NCBI GenBank assembly: GCA_019415525.1
Contig: DXZA01000011.1
Coordinates: 1-10,543, forward strand
From: Tyzzerella sp.
Lineage (GTDB): Bacteria > Bacillota > Clostridia > Lachnospirales > Anaerotignaceae
Reading direction: 5' to 3'
DNA length: 10,543 nt
A program made the position numbers and the translations under genes. The notes under the pieces were generated by a model. It was not told the origin of the DNA and did not search any database. It worked only from the letters and a program-made list of their open reading frames with translations. Each line of letters opens with the position of its first letter. Within the stretch, counting starts at the first letter, position 1. Of the stretch, positions 1 to 7,071 are shown piece by piece.

Positions 1-622
1 TGCTTATATTATCTAAAATTATATTTTGAAATATATATTTCTGCTTATTCAAATAATTAAATGCATCCATTAATTTTATTATTTCATCAAATGCTTGTCT
101 AATACTTTCTACTCCTGAAGATAGAAGTATAGAATTCATACCCAATTGTCTTGCTGTCATAGAACCAATCATGTCTGATACAACAAGAGATACTTCATTA
201 TTCTGTAATTCTTTTAATTTTTCATATGCATCATCACTATTATTAAAAGTTATAATAGGAATATTATAATTCATAATTTCACAAATCATTTTTGCATACT
301 CTGTAGTATTAGAAAAACCTGCAATTACAAATTTTCCTTCATAATTTTCTGTTGATTTAATAGCACTTAAAACATCTTGTGCTGATATGGATACTTCAAC
401 AACAGGTATATCAACAGATTCTCTTATAAGATTAGCTGTTCCACCACGAGAAATTATAACATCATAATTATTATATATTTGTTCTTTTGCAATTTTAGCA
501 CCTATATCAAGATTTCCTATATATGTAGTTATATCAATATTTTCATAATCATTGGCAACATCCAAAATCAATTTTGCCATACCTTCATAAGGTGCAATTG
601 CTAATACTCTAATTTTTCTCAA
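1..622 (-). CDS. PrpR_N-domain transcriptional regulator, N-terminal part (runs off window)
   Basis: The first 207 codons of a protein whose C-terminus lies beyond base 1. It begins with the residues MRKIRVLAIAPYEGM. Residues about 1-190 look like the PrpR N-terminal sensor domain: DVIISRGGTANLI at 54-66, IPVVEVSISAQDVL at 72-85, and a closing TARQLGMNSILLSSGVESI stretch at 156-174. In known members this domain binds a small metabolite and controls an attached output domain, usually sigma-54 AAA+ plus Fis-type HTH and sometimes another HTH. The helical stretch after residue 175 looks like the linker into that missing part. I chose the TTG at 622 because AAAAGGGG (631-638) lies 8 nt upstream; an in-frame GTG at 631 falls inside that ribosome site. 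It has its own promoter and follows the terminator of the catabolic operon, so it is the likely local regulator, probably responding to a pathway acid. Output domain type cannot be seen. Confidence 0.85.
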   Translation of the reverse strand, partial: MRKIRVLAIAPYEGMAKLILDVANDYENIDITTYIGNLDIGAKIAKEQIYNNYDVIISRGGTANLIRESVDIPVVEVSISAQDVLSAIKSTENYEGKFVIAGFSNTTEYAKMICEIMNYNIPIITFNNSDDAYEKLKELQNNEVSLVVSDMIGSMTARQLGMNSILLSSGVESIRQAFDEIIKLMDAFNYLNKQKYIFQNIILDNIS

Positions 623-657
623 AATATACACCCCTTTTACAGTTAATAATTAGATAT

Positions 658-666
658 ATTATATCA
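658..666 (-). promoter_or_regulatory. Extended -10 promoter of the PrpR_N regulator gene
   Basis: The minus strand reads TGATATAAT, a perfect TATAAT (658-663) preceded by the TGn extended -10 motif. No good -35 hexamer lies 17 nt upstream, as is common for extended -10 promoters. The expected transcript start is near 651, leaving a leader of about 28 nt before the TTG start at 622. It lies just after the operon terminator, so the regulator can be expressed independently of the operon. Confidence 0.6.
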
Positions 667-699
667 CACTATATATCCAAATTATTACTTTTTATAAAA

Positions 700-746
700 A
701 AAGAGAAAGAATTTCACATTATAAAATTAAGAAATTCTTTCTCTTT
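700..746 (-). terminator. Strong intrinsic terminator at the end of the catabolic operon
   Basis: Perfect 16-bp inverted repeat AAAGAGAAAGAATTTC (700-715) and GAAATTCTTTCTCTTT (731-746) around a 15-nt loop. Read on the minus strand it begins just after the MBL-fold gene's stop codon (752-754) and is followed by a run of T (699 downward, TTTTTATAAA). This fits rho-independent termination of the seven-gene transcript. The stem is AT-rich but long. Confidence 0.85.
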
Positions 747-751
747 GTAAT

Positions 752-1366
752 TTAATTTATTTCAGAATTAATAAGTTCCATTAATTCATTATATTTAGAA
801 TTCAAATATTTTTTCCAATCAAAACTATCTATAAAAGGATTTTTATTTGGATTTTCTAACATATATCTACGTTTTTCTAATAAATTTATATTAGATGTAT
901 GATTTCCCATAAATATATCAACTTTTTCATTCCAAACTTTTTTTAAAGATTGCAAATATAATTTTCTCATATTAAAATCATTATATCCAATCTCTGCATC
1001 TGGTTTACCTATATAGATTTTTGTTCCAAACATGCGTTTAAAAAAGTTTACAGCTCCAAAATGGTCTACATGTCCATGTGATAATATAATCCATTTTACA
1101 TCTTCCGGATTAAATCCTAACTTCCAAATACTATGTATCAACATTGCCTCTCCGCCACAGTTTCCTGCATCAAACATAAGTAATCCATGACCTGTATCAA
1201 CAATATGAACACAAACCCAACTATCCCCTACATAATATAGGTTACCATATATTTGAAAAGGATTTACATAGCGATTTTCTTGATTAAACCAAAATTTACT
1301 TGTATTTTTTGATTTTATTTTATTCTGTAAGTTTTTATATATATTATACTCTGACTTTATTGACAT
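752..1366 (-). CDS. Metallo-beta-lactamase-fold hydrolase with an internal deletion
   Basis: 204 residues; relatives with the same N- and C-terminal signatures are, from memory, about 280-300 aa. Residues 26-120 match the N-terminal half of the fold, with the metal motif HGHVDH at 97-102. The distal part resumes at about residue 132 with VDIFMGNH (149-156), then NPFIDSFDWKKYL (176-188), the usual C-terminal signature. The middle portion of roughly 80-95 residues, which normally carries the HTPGHT metal-ligand loop and core beta strands, is absent, and the reading frame is kept. By analogy with B3-type enzymes the equivalents of H116, H118, D120, H121 and H263 remain while H196 is missing. It therefore probably lacks full activity and may be misfolded. 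It is the last gene of the operon, 45 nt after the permease, with a weak ribosome site (GGTGAT). Its original role may have been hydrolysis of a thioester or lactone, but this is a guess. Confidence 0.8.
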   Translation of the reverse strand: MSIKSEYNIYKNLQNKIKSKNTSKFWFNQENRYVNPFQIYGNLYYVGDSWVCVHIVDTGHGLLMFDAGNCGGEAMLIHSIWKLGFNPEDVKWIILSHGHVDHFGAVNFFKRMFGTKIYIGKPDAEIGYNDFNMRKLYLQSLKKVWNEKVDIFMGNHTSNINLLEKRRYMLENPNKNPFIDSFDWKKYLNSKYNELMELINSEIN

Positions 1367-1411
1367 ATTTTATCACCAAAAATCTATTATAAATCTAAAT
1401 ATTAATTTATA

Positions 1412-2740
1412 TCAAAAAAGGAAACAGAGACTACTAATTATAACAACTGCAATCATTATAATTAATAAAGGTCCACCTATTTTTACATAATCTGAGAATT
1501 TATATCCAGCTGGTAAAATCTGCATATTTACAGCTGTACCATATGATGTTGCAATAGCAAGATTTGAACAAGCAGCAATTACTATAACCCAAGGAATTGG
1601 ACTAATTCCTAAAGAAAGTGCCATAGCAATACAAATTGGACTTAACATAGCTGCTGTTGCATTATTTGACATAAAGTTTGTTAATATACTTGTAAGTACT
1701 GCAATTACTATTGTTAATACAACTATTGATGCACTTTGTCCTCCGAATAAATTTAATACAGCATTAGCAATTAATTTACCACCACCAGATACTTCTAATC
1801 CAGTACCTAAACCTGAAATACCACCAATAGTAATTAATACATCCCAAGGTAAATCTGAATAAGCTTTTCCTACTGGTAAACAACCTGTACCTAAAACTAT
1901 ACAAGCACCTAACATACCAATTACACCAATATTAAAATAGTTTTTAAATGGTTCAAAGCCACTAATTACAAATAAGAATATACATAATAACATAGTACCT
2001 AAAGCAACTTGTCCTTTCCATTTAGGAACATTTGAGAATTCATCATCGTTTGCACTTGCAGGAACTGTTGCATAAATATTACCTTTATTAAAATCTGGAC
2101 TTTCAGGTTTTAATACTTTTTTAAGTAATGGATAACCTACTGTTCCCCAAAATATAATTTGTACTATAGCTGCTGGCAACATTACTTTTGTAGTATCAAA
2201 CATAGCAAGACCAGCTTCATATCCTTTATATCCTTGAAGAACTGAGTTTGCTGCAAGCTGTGATGTTGAACCAATTAATGTACTTGCTCCACCAATAATT
2301 GCACCAGTCGCCGCTGGAAAAATAACCATTTTTGAACGAATTTTACCATTAGAACCTGCTGCTACAACAGCTATTAAAGGCATCCAAATAGCCACCGTAC
2401 CATTATTACTCATAAAAGCAGACATTAATGTACAAGCAGATGCAGCAGCAACTATAAATCTACGCTCTGTTTTTGCCAAAAAAGAATTACCAATTTTATC
2501 ACCAATACTTTTTGCTACACCTGTTTCAAATAAAGCAGCACTAACTATACACATACCAACTACCATTGGCCAACCAGTGGCACTAAATCCACTATATACT
2601 GCTGAAAGTGACATTTCTGGTATAAGTATACCCATTGCAACAGAACTTCCCATCGCAACAACACTCATAGGTAACTTATTAATTATAAATAATACTATTG
2701 TAATAGCTGCTATAATAATTGCAATAATACTTGAATCCAT
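1412..2740 (-). CDS. SLC13/DASS-type (ion transporter superfamily) organic acid permease
   Basis: 442-residue integral membrane protein made almost entirely of hydrophobic segments, with one polar stretch around 205-245. Two pseudo-repeats carry the paired asparagine motifs of the family: MSNNGT at 110-115 and MSNNAT at 357-362. Each is followed by a Gly/Thr-rich loop (TLIGSTSQLAANS at 154-166; SYGTAVNMQILPAGYKFSDY at 399-418). PWDVLITIGG (298-307) is the usual start of the second half. Family members couple uptake of di- or hydroxycarboxylates to sodium or protons. It lies in a sugar-acid operon, 39 nt after the hydroxyacid dehydrogenase gene, so it is most likely the uptake system for the operon's substrate. 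Length is normal for the family. The ribosome site AGGAGG lies 6 nt before the ATG. Alternatives are CitMHS- or ArsB-like members of the same superfamily; the transported acid is unknown. Confidence 0.85.
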   Translation of the reverse strand: MDSSIIAIIIAAITIVLFIINKLPMSVVAMGSSVAMGILIPEMSLSAVYSGFSATGWPMVVGMCIVSAALFETGVAKSIGDKIGNSFLAKTERRFIVAAASACTLMSAFMSNNGTVAIWMPLIAVVAAGSNGKIRSKMVIFPAATGAIIGGASTLIGSTSQLAANSVLQGYKGYEAGLAMFDTTKVMLPAAIVQIIFWGTVGYPLLKKVLKPESPDFNKGNIYATVPASANDDEFSNVPKWKGQVALGTMLLCIFLFVISGFEPFKNYFNIGVIGMLGACIVLGTGCLPVGKAYSDLPWDVLITIGGISGLGTGLEVSGGGKLIANAVLNLFGGQSASIVVLTIVIAVLTSILTNFMSNNATAAMLSPICIAMALSLGISPIPWVIVIAACSNLAIATSYGTAVNMQILPAGYKFSDYVKIGGPLLIIMIAVVIISSLCFLF

Positions 2741-2779
2741 AGTATACCTCCTAATATATGTTGTAATTAATAATAAATA

Positions 2780-3769
2780 TTAGATTTCAGCCCATTCACA
2801 ATTTTCCCACTTTGGATGGTCATATACTTTTTTATCTGCTACATAAGGCCATTTTTTACCCTCAATAACAGCTAGACACCCTTTAATACATATCTGAGCC
2901 ATTTTTATAACAGCCTCTCTAGTTTGTGCAGCAGAATGTGGACTTACAATTAAGTTAGGACAATTTAATAATGGGTCATCTATCTTTGGAGGTTCATTTA
3001 CAAATACATCTGTTCCCGCACCTGCAATTACACCATTTTTCAAAGCTTCAACTAAATCATTTTCGTTTATAATTCCACCACGACTACAATTTATTATTAA
3101 AGCCGTTTTCTTCATAACTGATAATTCATTTTTTGTAATCATATTTTTTGTTTGTTCAGTTAAAGGAATATGTATAGTCACAATATCACTACTTTTTAAC
3201 AATTCAATATAATTTTCATAATAAACTGCACCATAGGACTCTATTTGTTCTTTTGTCATAAAAGGATCATAAGCAGCTATTTTCATACCACAACCACAAC
3301 AAATTTTTGCTGTTTCACGACCGATTGCACCAAGACCTAAAATACCAACTGTTTTACCTTCTAATTCAAAAGCTTTTTTTGCACCTCTAATTTCCCAGTT
3401 ACCCTTACACATTTCTGTTTGAGCTTCAACAATATTTTTTGATAAAGCAAACATCATAGCAACTGCATGTTCTGCAACACTTCTATTATTAGCGCCTGGT
3501 GTAATTATAACAGGTATACCTAATTTAGTTGCTGTTTCAACATCAACTGTATCATATCCTACACCTGTACGACCTATAACTTTTAAATTAGGGCTTTTTT
3601 CTATTGCATTACCATCACACTTTGCAATTCTTACAATTAAAGCATCTGCTTTTTCCATTTCATCTAAATAATTATTAGGGTCTTGATTATCTGCTACATA
3701 AATATCAGCTATAGATTTAAGCATATCTAATCCTTCTTGACATACAGCTTGTGTCATAACAAATTTCAT
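2780..3769 (-). CDS. D-2-hydroxyacid dehydrogenase, NAD-dependent (SerA/GyaR-like)
   Basis: 329-residue cytoplasmic oxidoreductase interconverting a 2-oxo acid and a D-2-hydroxyacid. The Rossmann nucleotide motif GLGAIG is at 145-150, with Asp168 after the second strand (AYDPF) indicating preference for NAD over NADP. The catalytic triad is visible as Arg230 (NCSRGG), Glu259 (VNEP) and His278 (SPHSA). The N-terminal substrate-domain signature GRTGVGYDTVD lies at 66-76. Length fits single-domain-pair members without an ACT regulatory domain, so it is not a complete biosynthetic SerA. The C-terminal tail (about 306-329) is aromatic and charged. It sits between the aldolase and permease genes with short gaps, with ribosome site GGGAGAG. 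In this context it may reduce the pyruvate or hydroxypyruvate released by the aldolase, or oxidise an incoming 2-hydroxyacid. Family assignment is firm; substrate is inferred. Confidence 0.9.
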   Translation of the reverse strand: MKFVMTQAVCQEGLDMLKSIADIYVADNQDPNNYLDEMEKADALIVRIAKCDGNAIEKSPNLKVIGRTGVGYDTVDVETATKLGIPVIITPGANNRSVAEHAVAMMFALSKNIVEAQTEMCKGNWEIRGAKKAFELEGKTVGILGLGAIGRETAKICCGCGMKIAAYDPFMTKEQIESYGAVYYENYIELLKSSDIVTIHIPLTEQTKNMITKNELSVMKKTALIINCSRGGIINENDLVEALKNGVIAGAGTDVFVNEPPKIDDPLLNCPNLIVSPHSAAQTREAVIKMAQICIKGCLAVIEGKKWPYVADKKVYDHPKWENCEWAEI

Positions 3770-3805
3770 ATTTATCTCTCCCTCACACCAATAATTAATT
3801 TATAA

Positions 3806-4714
3806 TTAACACATACCTTTTTGCTTATTTTCTTCTAATACTTTAGCTAAAGCCTCGATGCCTTCTTCACATAAATAATTGAATGGTTTGCGACAATCAC
3901 CAACAGGATATCCTAACATTGCAACTGCTTTTTTAACTACTGTATTAGGATTACCATATTTGAATACTGCTCTAAATGATGCTATTGAATCTTGTACTTC
4001 CTGTGCTTCATCAAGTTTTCCCTCTACAAATAAATCATATATTGATGAAAGTACTTTTGGATATACATTTGAGCAACCAGCAATACCACCGCAGCCTCCT
4101 TCTTTTAAGCTAGGTAATATTAAAGAGTCATTTCCTGATAATACATAAAAATCTTTGTCTAATTCTCTTGTCTGTGTTATATATGCTTTGAGGTTTTCCC
4201 AATCTCCACTAGAATCTTTTGCACCCACAATAATATCAACATCTTTTGCAAGTTTAGCTACTGTTTCAGGTAATAATCTATTTCCTGTACGAGCTGGAAT
4301 ATTATATAATACTATTGGTGTATCAACATGTTTTGCAACTTCAACATAATGGTCATATAATTCTTTTTGTGATGCTACTGCAAAACTTGGTGTAATTATA
4401 GACAACACATCAGCACCAAGTTTCTCTGCTGCAACACTCATACGAATTGTATCAGCAGTTGAAATACAGCCTGAACCTGCATAAACAGGAACACGTCTAT
4501 TAACATGGGCAATAGTAGCTTCTAAAATCTGAAGTTTTTCTTCTTCTCTTAATATATAACCCTCTCCATTTGTTCCAAAAGGAAATATACCATGTACTCC
4601 TCCCTCAATTAATCTATCTATCTGATTTCTTAATTCATCTAAATTAATACTTTCATCTGGGTTCATTGGTGATAAGATAGGTGTAATAATACCTTTTAAT
4701 TCTACTTTATTCAT
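3806..4714 (-). CDS. DapA/NAL-family class I aldolase or synthase
   Basis: 302-residue TIM-barrel protein of the dihydrodipicolinate synthase/N-acetylneuraminate lyase family, which forms a Schiff base between a lysine and pyruvate (or another 2-oxo acid). The Schiff-base lysine is K166 (GAKDSSGD), the catalytic tyrosine is Y137 and the following YNIPARTG segment keeps R142. The pyruvate-carboxylate loop reads GTNGEG (47-52) rather than the GTTGE of true DapA. Many paralogues of uncertain catabolic function share this Thr-to-Asn change. A catabolic aldolase is more likely than lysine biosynthesis, because the gene sits between a sugar-acid kinase and a hydroxyacid dehydrogenase and no lysine genes are nearby. 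It would cleave a 2-oxo-3-deoxy or 4-hydroxy-2-oxo acid to pyruvate and an aldehyde. The ribosome site AAGGAGG is well placed before the ATG at 4714. Retention of R142 leaves a semialdehyde-carboxylate partner possible. Confidence 0.88.
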   Translation of the reverse strand: MNKVELKGIITPILSPMNPDESINLDELRNQIDRLIEGGVHGIFPFGTNGEGYILREEEKLQILEATIAHVNRRVPVYAGSGCISTADTIRMSVAAEKLGADVLSIITPSFAVASQKELYDHYVEVAKHVDTPIVLYNIPARTGNRLLPETVAKLAKDVDIIVGAKDSSGDWENLKAYITQTRELDKDFYVLSGNDSLILPSLKEGGCGGIAGCSNVYPKVLSSIYDLFVEGKLDEAQEVQDSIASFRAVFKYGNPNTVVKKAVAMLGYPVGDCRKPFNYLCEEGIEALAKVLEENKQKGMC

Positions 4715-4738
4715 AGTTTCCTCCTTAAATAAAACATT

Positions 4739-5995
4739 TTATATTAATAATTTATTTTTTAATTTTTCCAATATATCTTCTGTACCAAAACCGCCTGATT
4801 TTGATATAACTTGATATTTTCTACCATTCCACTCGATTAAAGATAAAACTGTTCCCTGTTCTATTTCACATACGGGCTCTATCTGTATACAACCTATAAG
4901 TTCCATAAATCCTATAAGAGTATCTCCGCCAGTCATCAAAACAGTAATGCTATCTCTAACTTCCAAAACAGCTTTTATAATAATCCCATGACATTTAGGA
5001 ATAAGTTTTCTTATATCATTATGTGTAATATTATGTTTATTAATAAAATCCTCTTTACTTATATTTGAATTTTCCAAATCAAATGTATCAACTATAACTT
5101 TGTTGTTATATTCAAAAAGTTTACAAATATCCTCAAGAAATTTTTCTCCATCATCAGTTTTATAATATTCAGGTATAAGTTTTTGTTCCAATGATAAATT
5201 TTTTCTTATAAAGCCACAGTTTTTTTCTGCATATTCAATTTGTTTTTTTGTTATATCATTCAAACTGCCACAGGCAACAAACATATCTTTTGTTTTTTTG
5301 TATGTAGTATATTCTTTTGATACAAATTTTATTTTTTTTACAAGTTGTTCGGCTAAACCTGCACATCCTGCAATGCATTTTAATCTTTCATTATTTATAA
5401 GCTTATCAATATTATTTGATAAATCATTTACTGTCTGTGCATCTAAAATAATAAGGCTTTCTTTGCCAATATAGTCATTTATATTATCACTGGTCTTTAA
5501 ACATACAGTATCTATATTACTTTGTTCCTTTATGATATCAGGTATATATGACTTATCGACTGGTTCAAAAGGGTCTTTGCCGAATACACTATTTTCTAAA
5601 AGTTCACCAGATATATAACATATACCATCTTTTGTAATTCGGTTAATATTGGGGTGTTGGGGTAAAAAAAACAAAGTTTCTTTTGTCGCATCTATAACAG
5701 CTTGTAACTCTGCACCTATATTTCCACGTAAAGCAGAATCTGTTTTTTTAAATATAATATTAATGTGATTTTTTACAGCCCAAAGGCTTATATCAAAAAC
5801 TATTTTATAGGCTTTTTCTCTTGATAAAGGTCTTGTTTCAGCATCTATAACTATAACTTCTGTATCAGATTTAATATTAATATTCTCTAAATCCTGTGTG
5901 GTAAAAACTTGAGTACCTATACCTTCTTTCGCAAACTGAATACCAGTATCTAAGGCACCTGTAAAATCATCTGCAATCATCAAAAGTTTTACCAT
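4739..5995 (-). CDS. Four-carbon acid sugar kinase (DUF1537; DtnK/DenK/OtnK family)
   Basis: 418-residue ATP-dependent kinase. Characterised relatives phosphorylate D-threonate, D-erythronate or 3-oxo-tetronate at O4. The N-terminal substrate domain carries ADDFTGA at 9-15 and KKTDSALRGN at 83-92. The usual PAFPxxGRTT segment is replaced by LPQHPNINRIT (111-121), then VFGKDPFEPV (137-146). The C-terminal nucleotide domain has a GS loop (ACGSLNDITKKQI, 241-253), TGGDT at 355-359 and the closing KSGGFG at 399-404. All expected signatures and a normal length are present, so it should be functional. The next upstream gene, 15 nt away, is the PdxA2-like dehydrogenase, its standard pathway partner. 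The altered 111-121 segment may shift substrate preference. GGAGG precedes the ATG at 5995. D-threonate, D-erythronate and L-threonate-derived acids cannot be told apart from sequence alone. Confidence 0.9.
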   Translation of the reverse strand: MVKLLMIADDFTGALDTGIQFAKEGIGTQVFTTQDLENINIKSDTEVIVIDAETRPLSREKAYKIVFDISLWAVKNHINIIFKKTDSALRGNIGAELQAVIDATKETLFFLPQHPNINRITKDGICYISGELLENSVFGKDPFEPVDKSYIPDIIKEQSNIDTVCLKTSDNINDYIGKESLIILDAQTVNDLSNNIDKLINNERLKCIAGCAGLAEQLVKKIKFVSKEYTTYKKTKDMFVACGSLNDITKKQIEYAEKNCGFIRKNLSLEQKLIPEYYKTDDGEKFLEDICKLFEYNNKVIVDTFDLENSNISKEDFINKHNITHNDIRKLIPKCHGIIIKAVLEVRDSITVLMTGGDTLIGFMELIGCIQIEPVCEIEQGTVLSLIEWNGRKYQVISKSGGFGTEDILEKLKNKLLI

Positions 5996-6010
5996 ATTAT
6001 GTACCTCCGC

Positions 6011-7054
6011 TTACTTTTTATTTAATGCAAGGCGAATGGAATAATCAATAGAATTTACAAGGCTTATTTCGTTGCTTTCTCCTGTTCCTGCCAAATCGAA
6101 ACCTGTTCCATGGTCAACAGAAACTCTTATAATAGGGATACCTAATGTCACATTAATACCTGCAACAGCCTCCCATTTTTTAAGTTCTCTATTATAAACA
6201 AAACCTTTTACCTTTAACGGAATATGTCCTTGGTCGTGATACATAGCAACTACAATATCATACCAACCACCTAAAGCTTTTGGGAAAATACTGTCTGGCG
6301 GTGTTGGTTTTCCTTCTGGAATGCATATACCTTCTGAAATAGCAATATCAATTGCTGGTTGTATTTCTTCTATCTCTTCTCTACCAAACATACCATTTTC
6401 TCCACAATGAGGATTTAAACCAGCAACACCAATTTTAGGATTTTCTATACCTATTGCTTTACATGCATCATCAGCAATTCTTATAACTTCCAATACTCTA
6501 TCCTTAGTTACTCTGTCACAAGCCTCTCTCAATGAAACGTGAGTTGATACATGTACAACTCTTAAATCATTATGAGCTAACATCATTGTGTATTTTTTTG
6601 TATTTGTATAATGTGCATAAATCTCTGTATGACCTGAATAATTATGACCTGCTAAATTTATAGCTTCCTTATTAATTGCATTTGTAACAGTTGCGTCTAT
6701 ATCACCATTCATAGCAAGTTCAATTACTTTTACAACATATTTAAAAGCTGCATCACCACACATAGCAGAAACTTTTCCATATACATGTTTTGATATATCA
6801 ATCAAACTCATATCATAAACATCTATTGTTCCAAATTGAAATTTTGCATTTTTTACATCTTTTATAGCATTAACCTTTATTTCGTTTTCTTTACCTAATA
6901 TTTTTATTGCTTTTTCAATACAACAAGCATCGCCAATTATAATTGGACAACAATTATCATATATATTAGGATTAGATAATGTTTTTACTGAAATTTCAGA
7001 ACCATTTCCAGCAGGGTCACCCATAGTTATGCCAATAATAGGTTTTTTTGCCAT
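6011..7054 (-). CDS. pdxA2: PdxA2-type 4-phospho-D-threonate/erythronate dehydrogenase
   Basis: 347-residue metal- and NAD-dependent dehydrogenase of the PdxA family. PdxA2 members oxidise 4-phospho-D-threonate or 4-phospho-D-erythronate at C3; the product decarboxylates to dihydroxyacetone phosphate. Visible motifs, numbered from the chosen start, are GDPAGNGSE (12-20), SGHTE with metal ligand H142, AGLNPHCGENGMFG with H216, YHDQG with H273, and SVDHGTGFDLAGTG (312-325). All three metal histidines are kept and length is typical. An in-frame ATG three codons earlier (7063) touches the ribosome site; AGGAG at 7064-7068 lies 9 nt before the ATG at 7054, so MAKKPIIGITMGDP is the better N-terminus. 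Being next to the DUF1537 kinase makes a sugar-acid role far likelier than pyridoxal phosphate synthesis, which would be expected beside other pdx genes. The ADH gene ends 17 nt upstream. Confidence 0.9.
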   Translation of the reverse strand: MAKKPIIGITMGDPAGNGSEISVKTLSNPNIYDNCCPIIIGDACCIEKAIKILGKENEIKVNAIKDVKNAKFQFGTIDVYDMSLIDISKHVYGKVSAMCGDAAFKYVVKVIELAMNGDIDATVTNAINKEAINLAGHNYSGHTEIYAHYTNTKKYTMMLAHNDLRVVHVSTHVSLREACDRVTKDRVLEVIRIADDACKAIGIENPKIGVAGLNPHCGENGMFGREEIEEIQPAIDIAISEGICIPEGKPTPPDSIFPKALGGWYDIVVAMYHDQGHIPLKVKGFVYNRELKKWEAVAGINVTLGIPIIRVSVDHGTGFDLAGTGESNEISLVNSIDYSIRLALNKK

Positions 7055-7071
7055 TATAAACATCTCCTATC

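Noticed and set aside
2577..2783. Plus-strand open frame opposite the permease start
   Set aside because: Isoleucine-rich antisense shadow of a strongly supported membrane protein gene; no ribosome site or family signature.
3879..4349. Two plus-strand open frames opposite the DapA-family gene
   Set aside because: Both are antisense to a gene with all catalytic residues visible and have no recognisable motif or ribosome site.
7055..7063. Earlier ATG for the PdxA-like gene (MFIMAKK)
   Set aside because: It directly abuts AGGAG, leaving no spacing; the ATG at 7054 has ideal 9-nt spacing.
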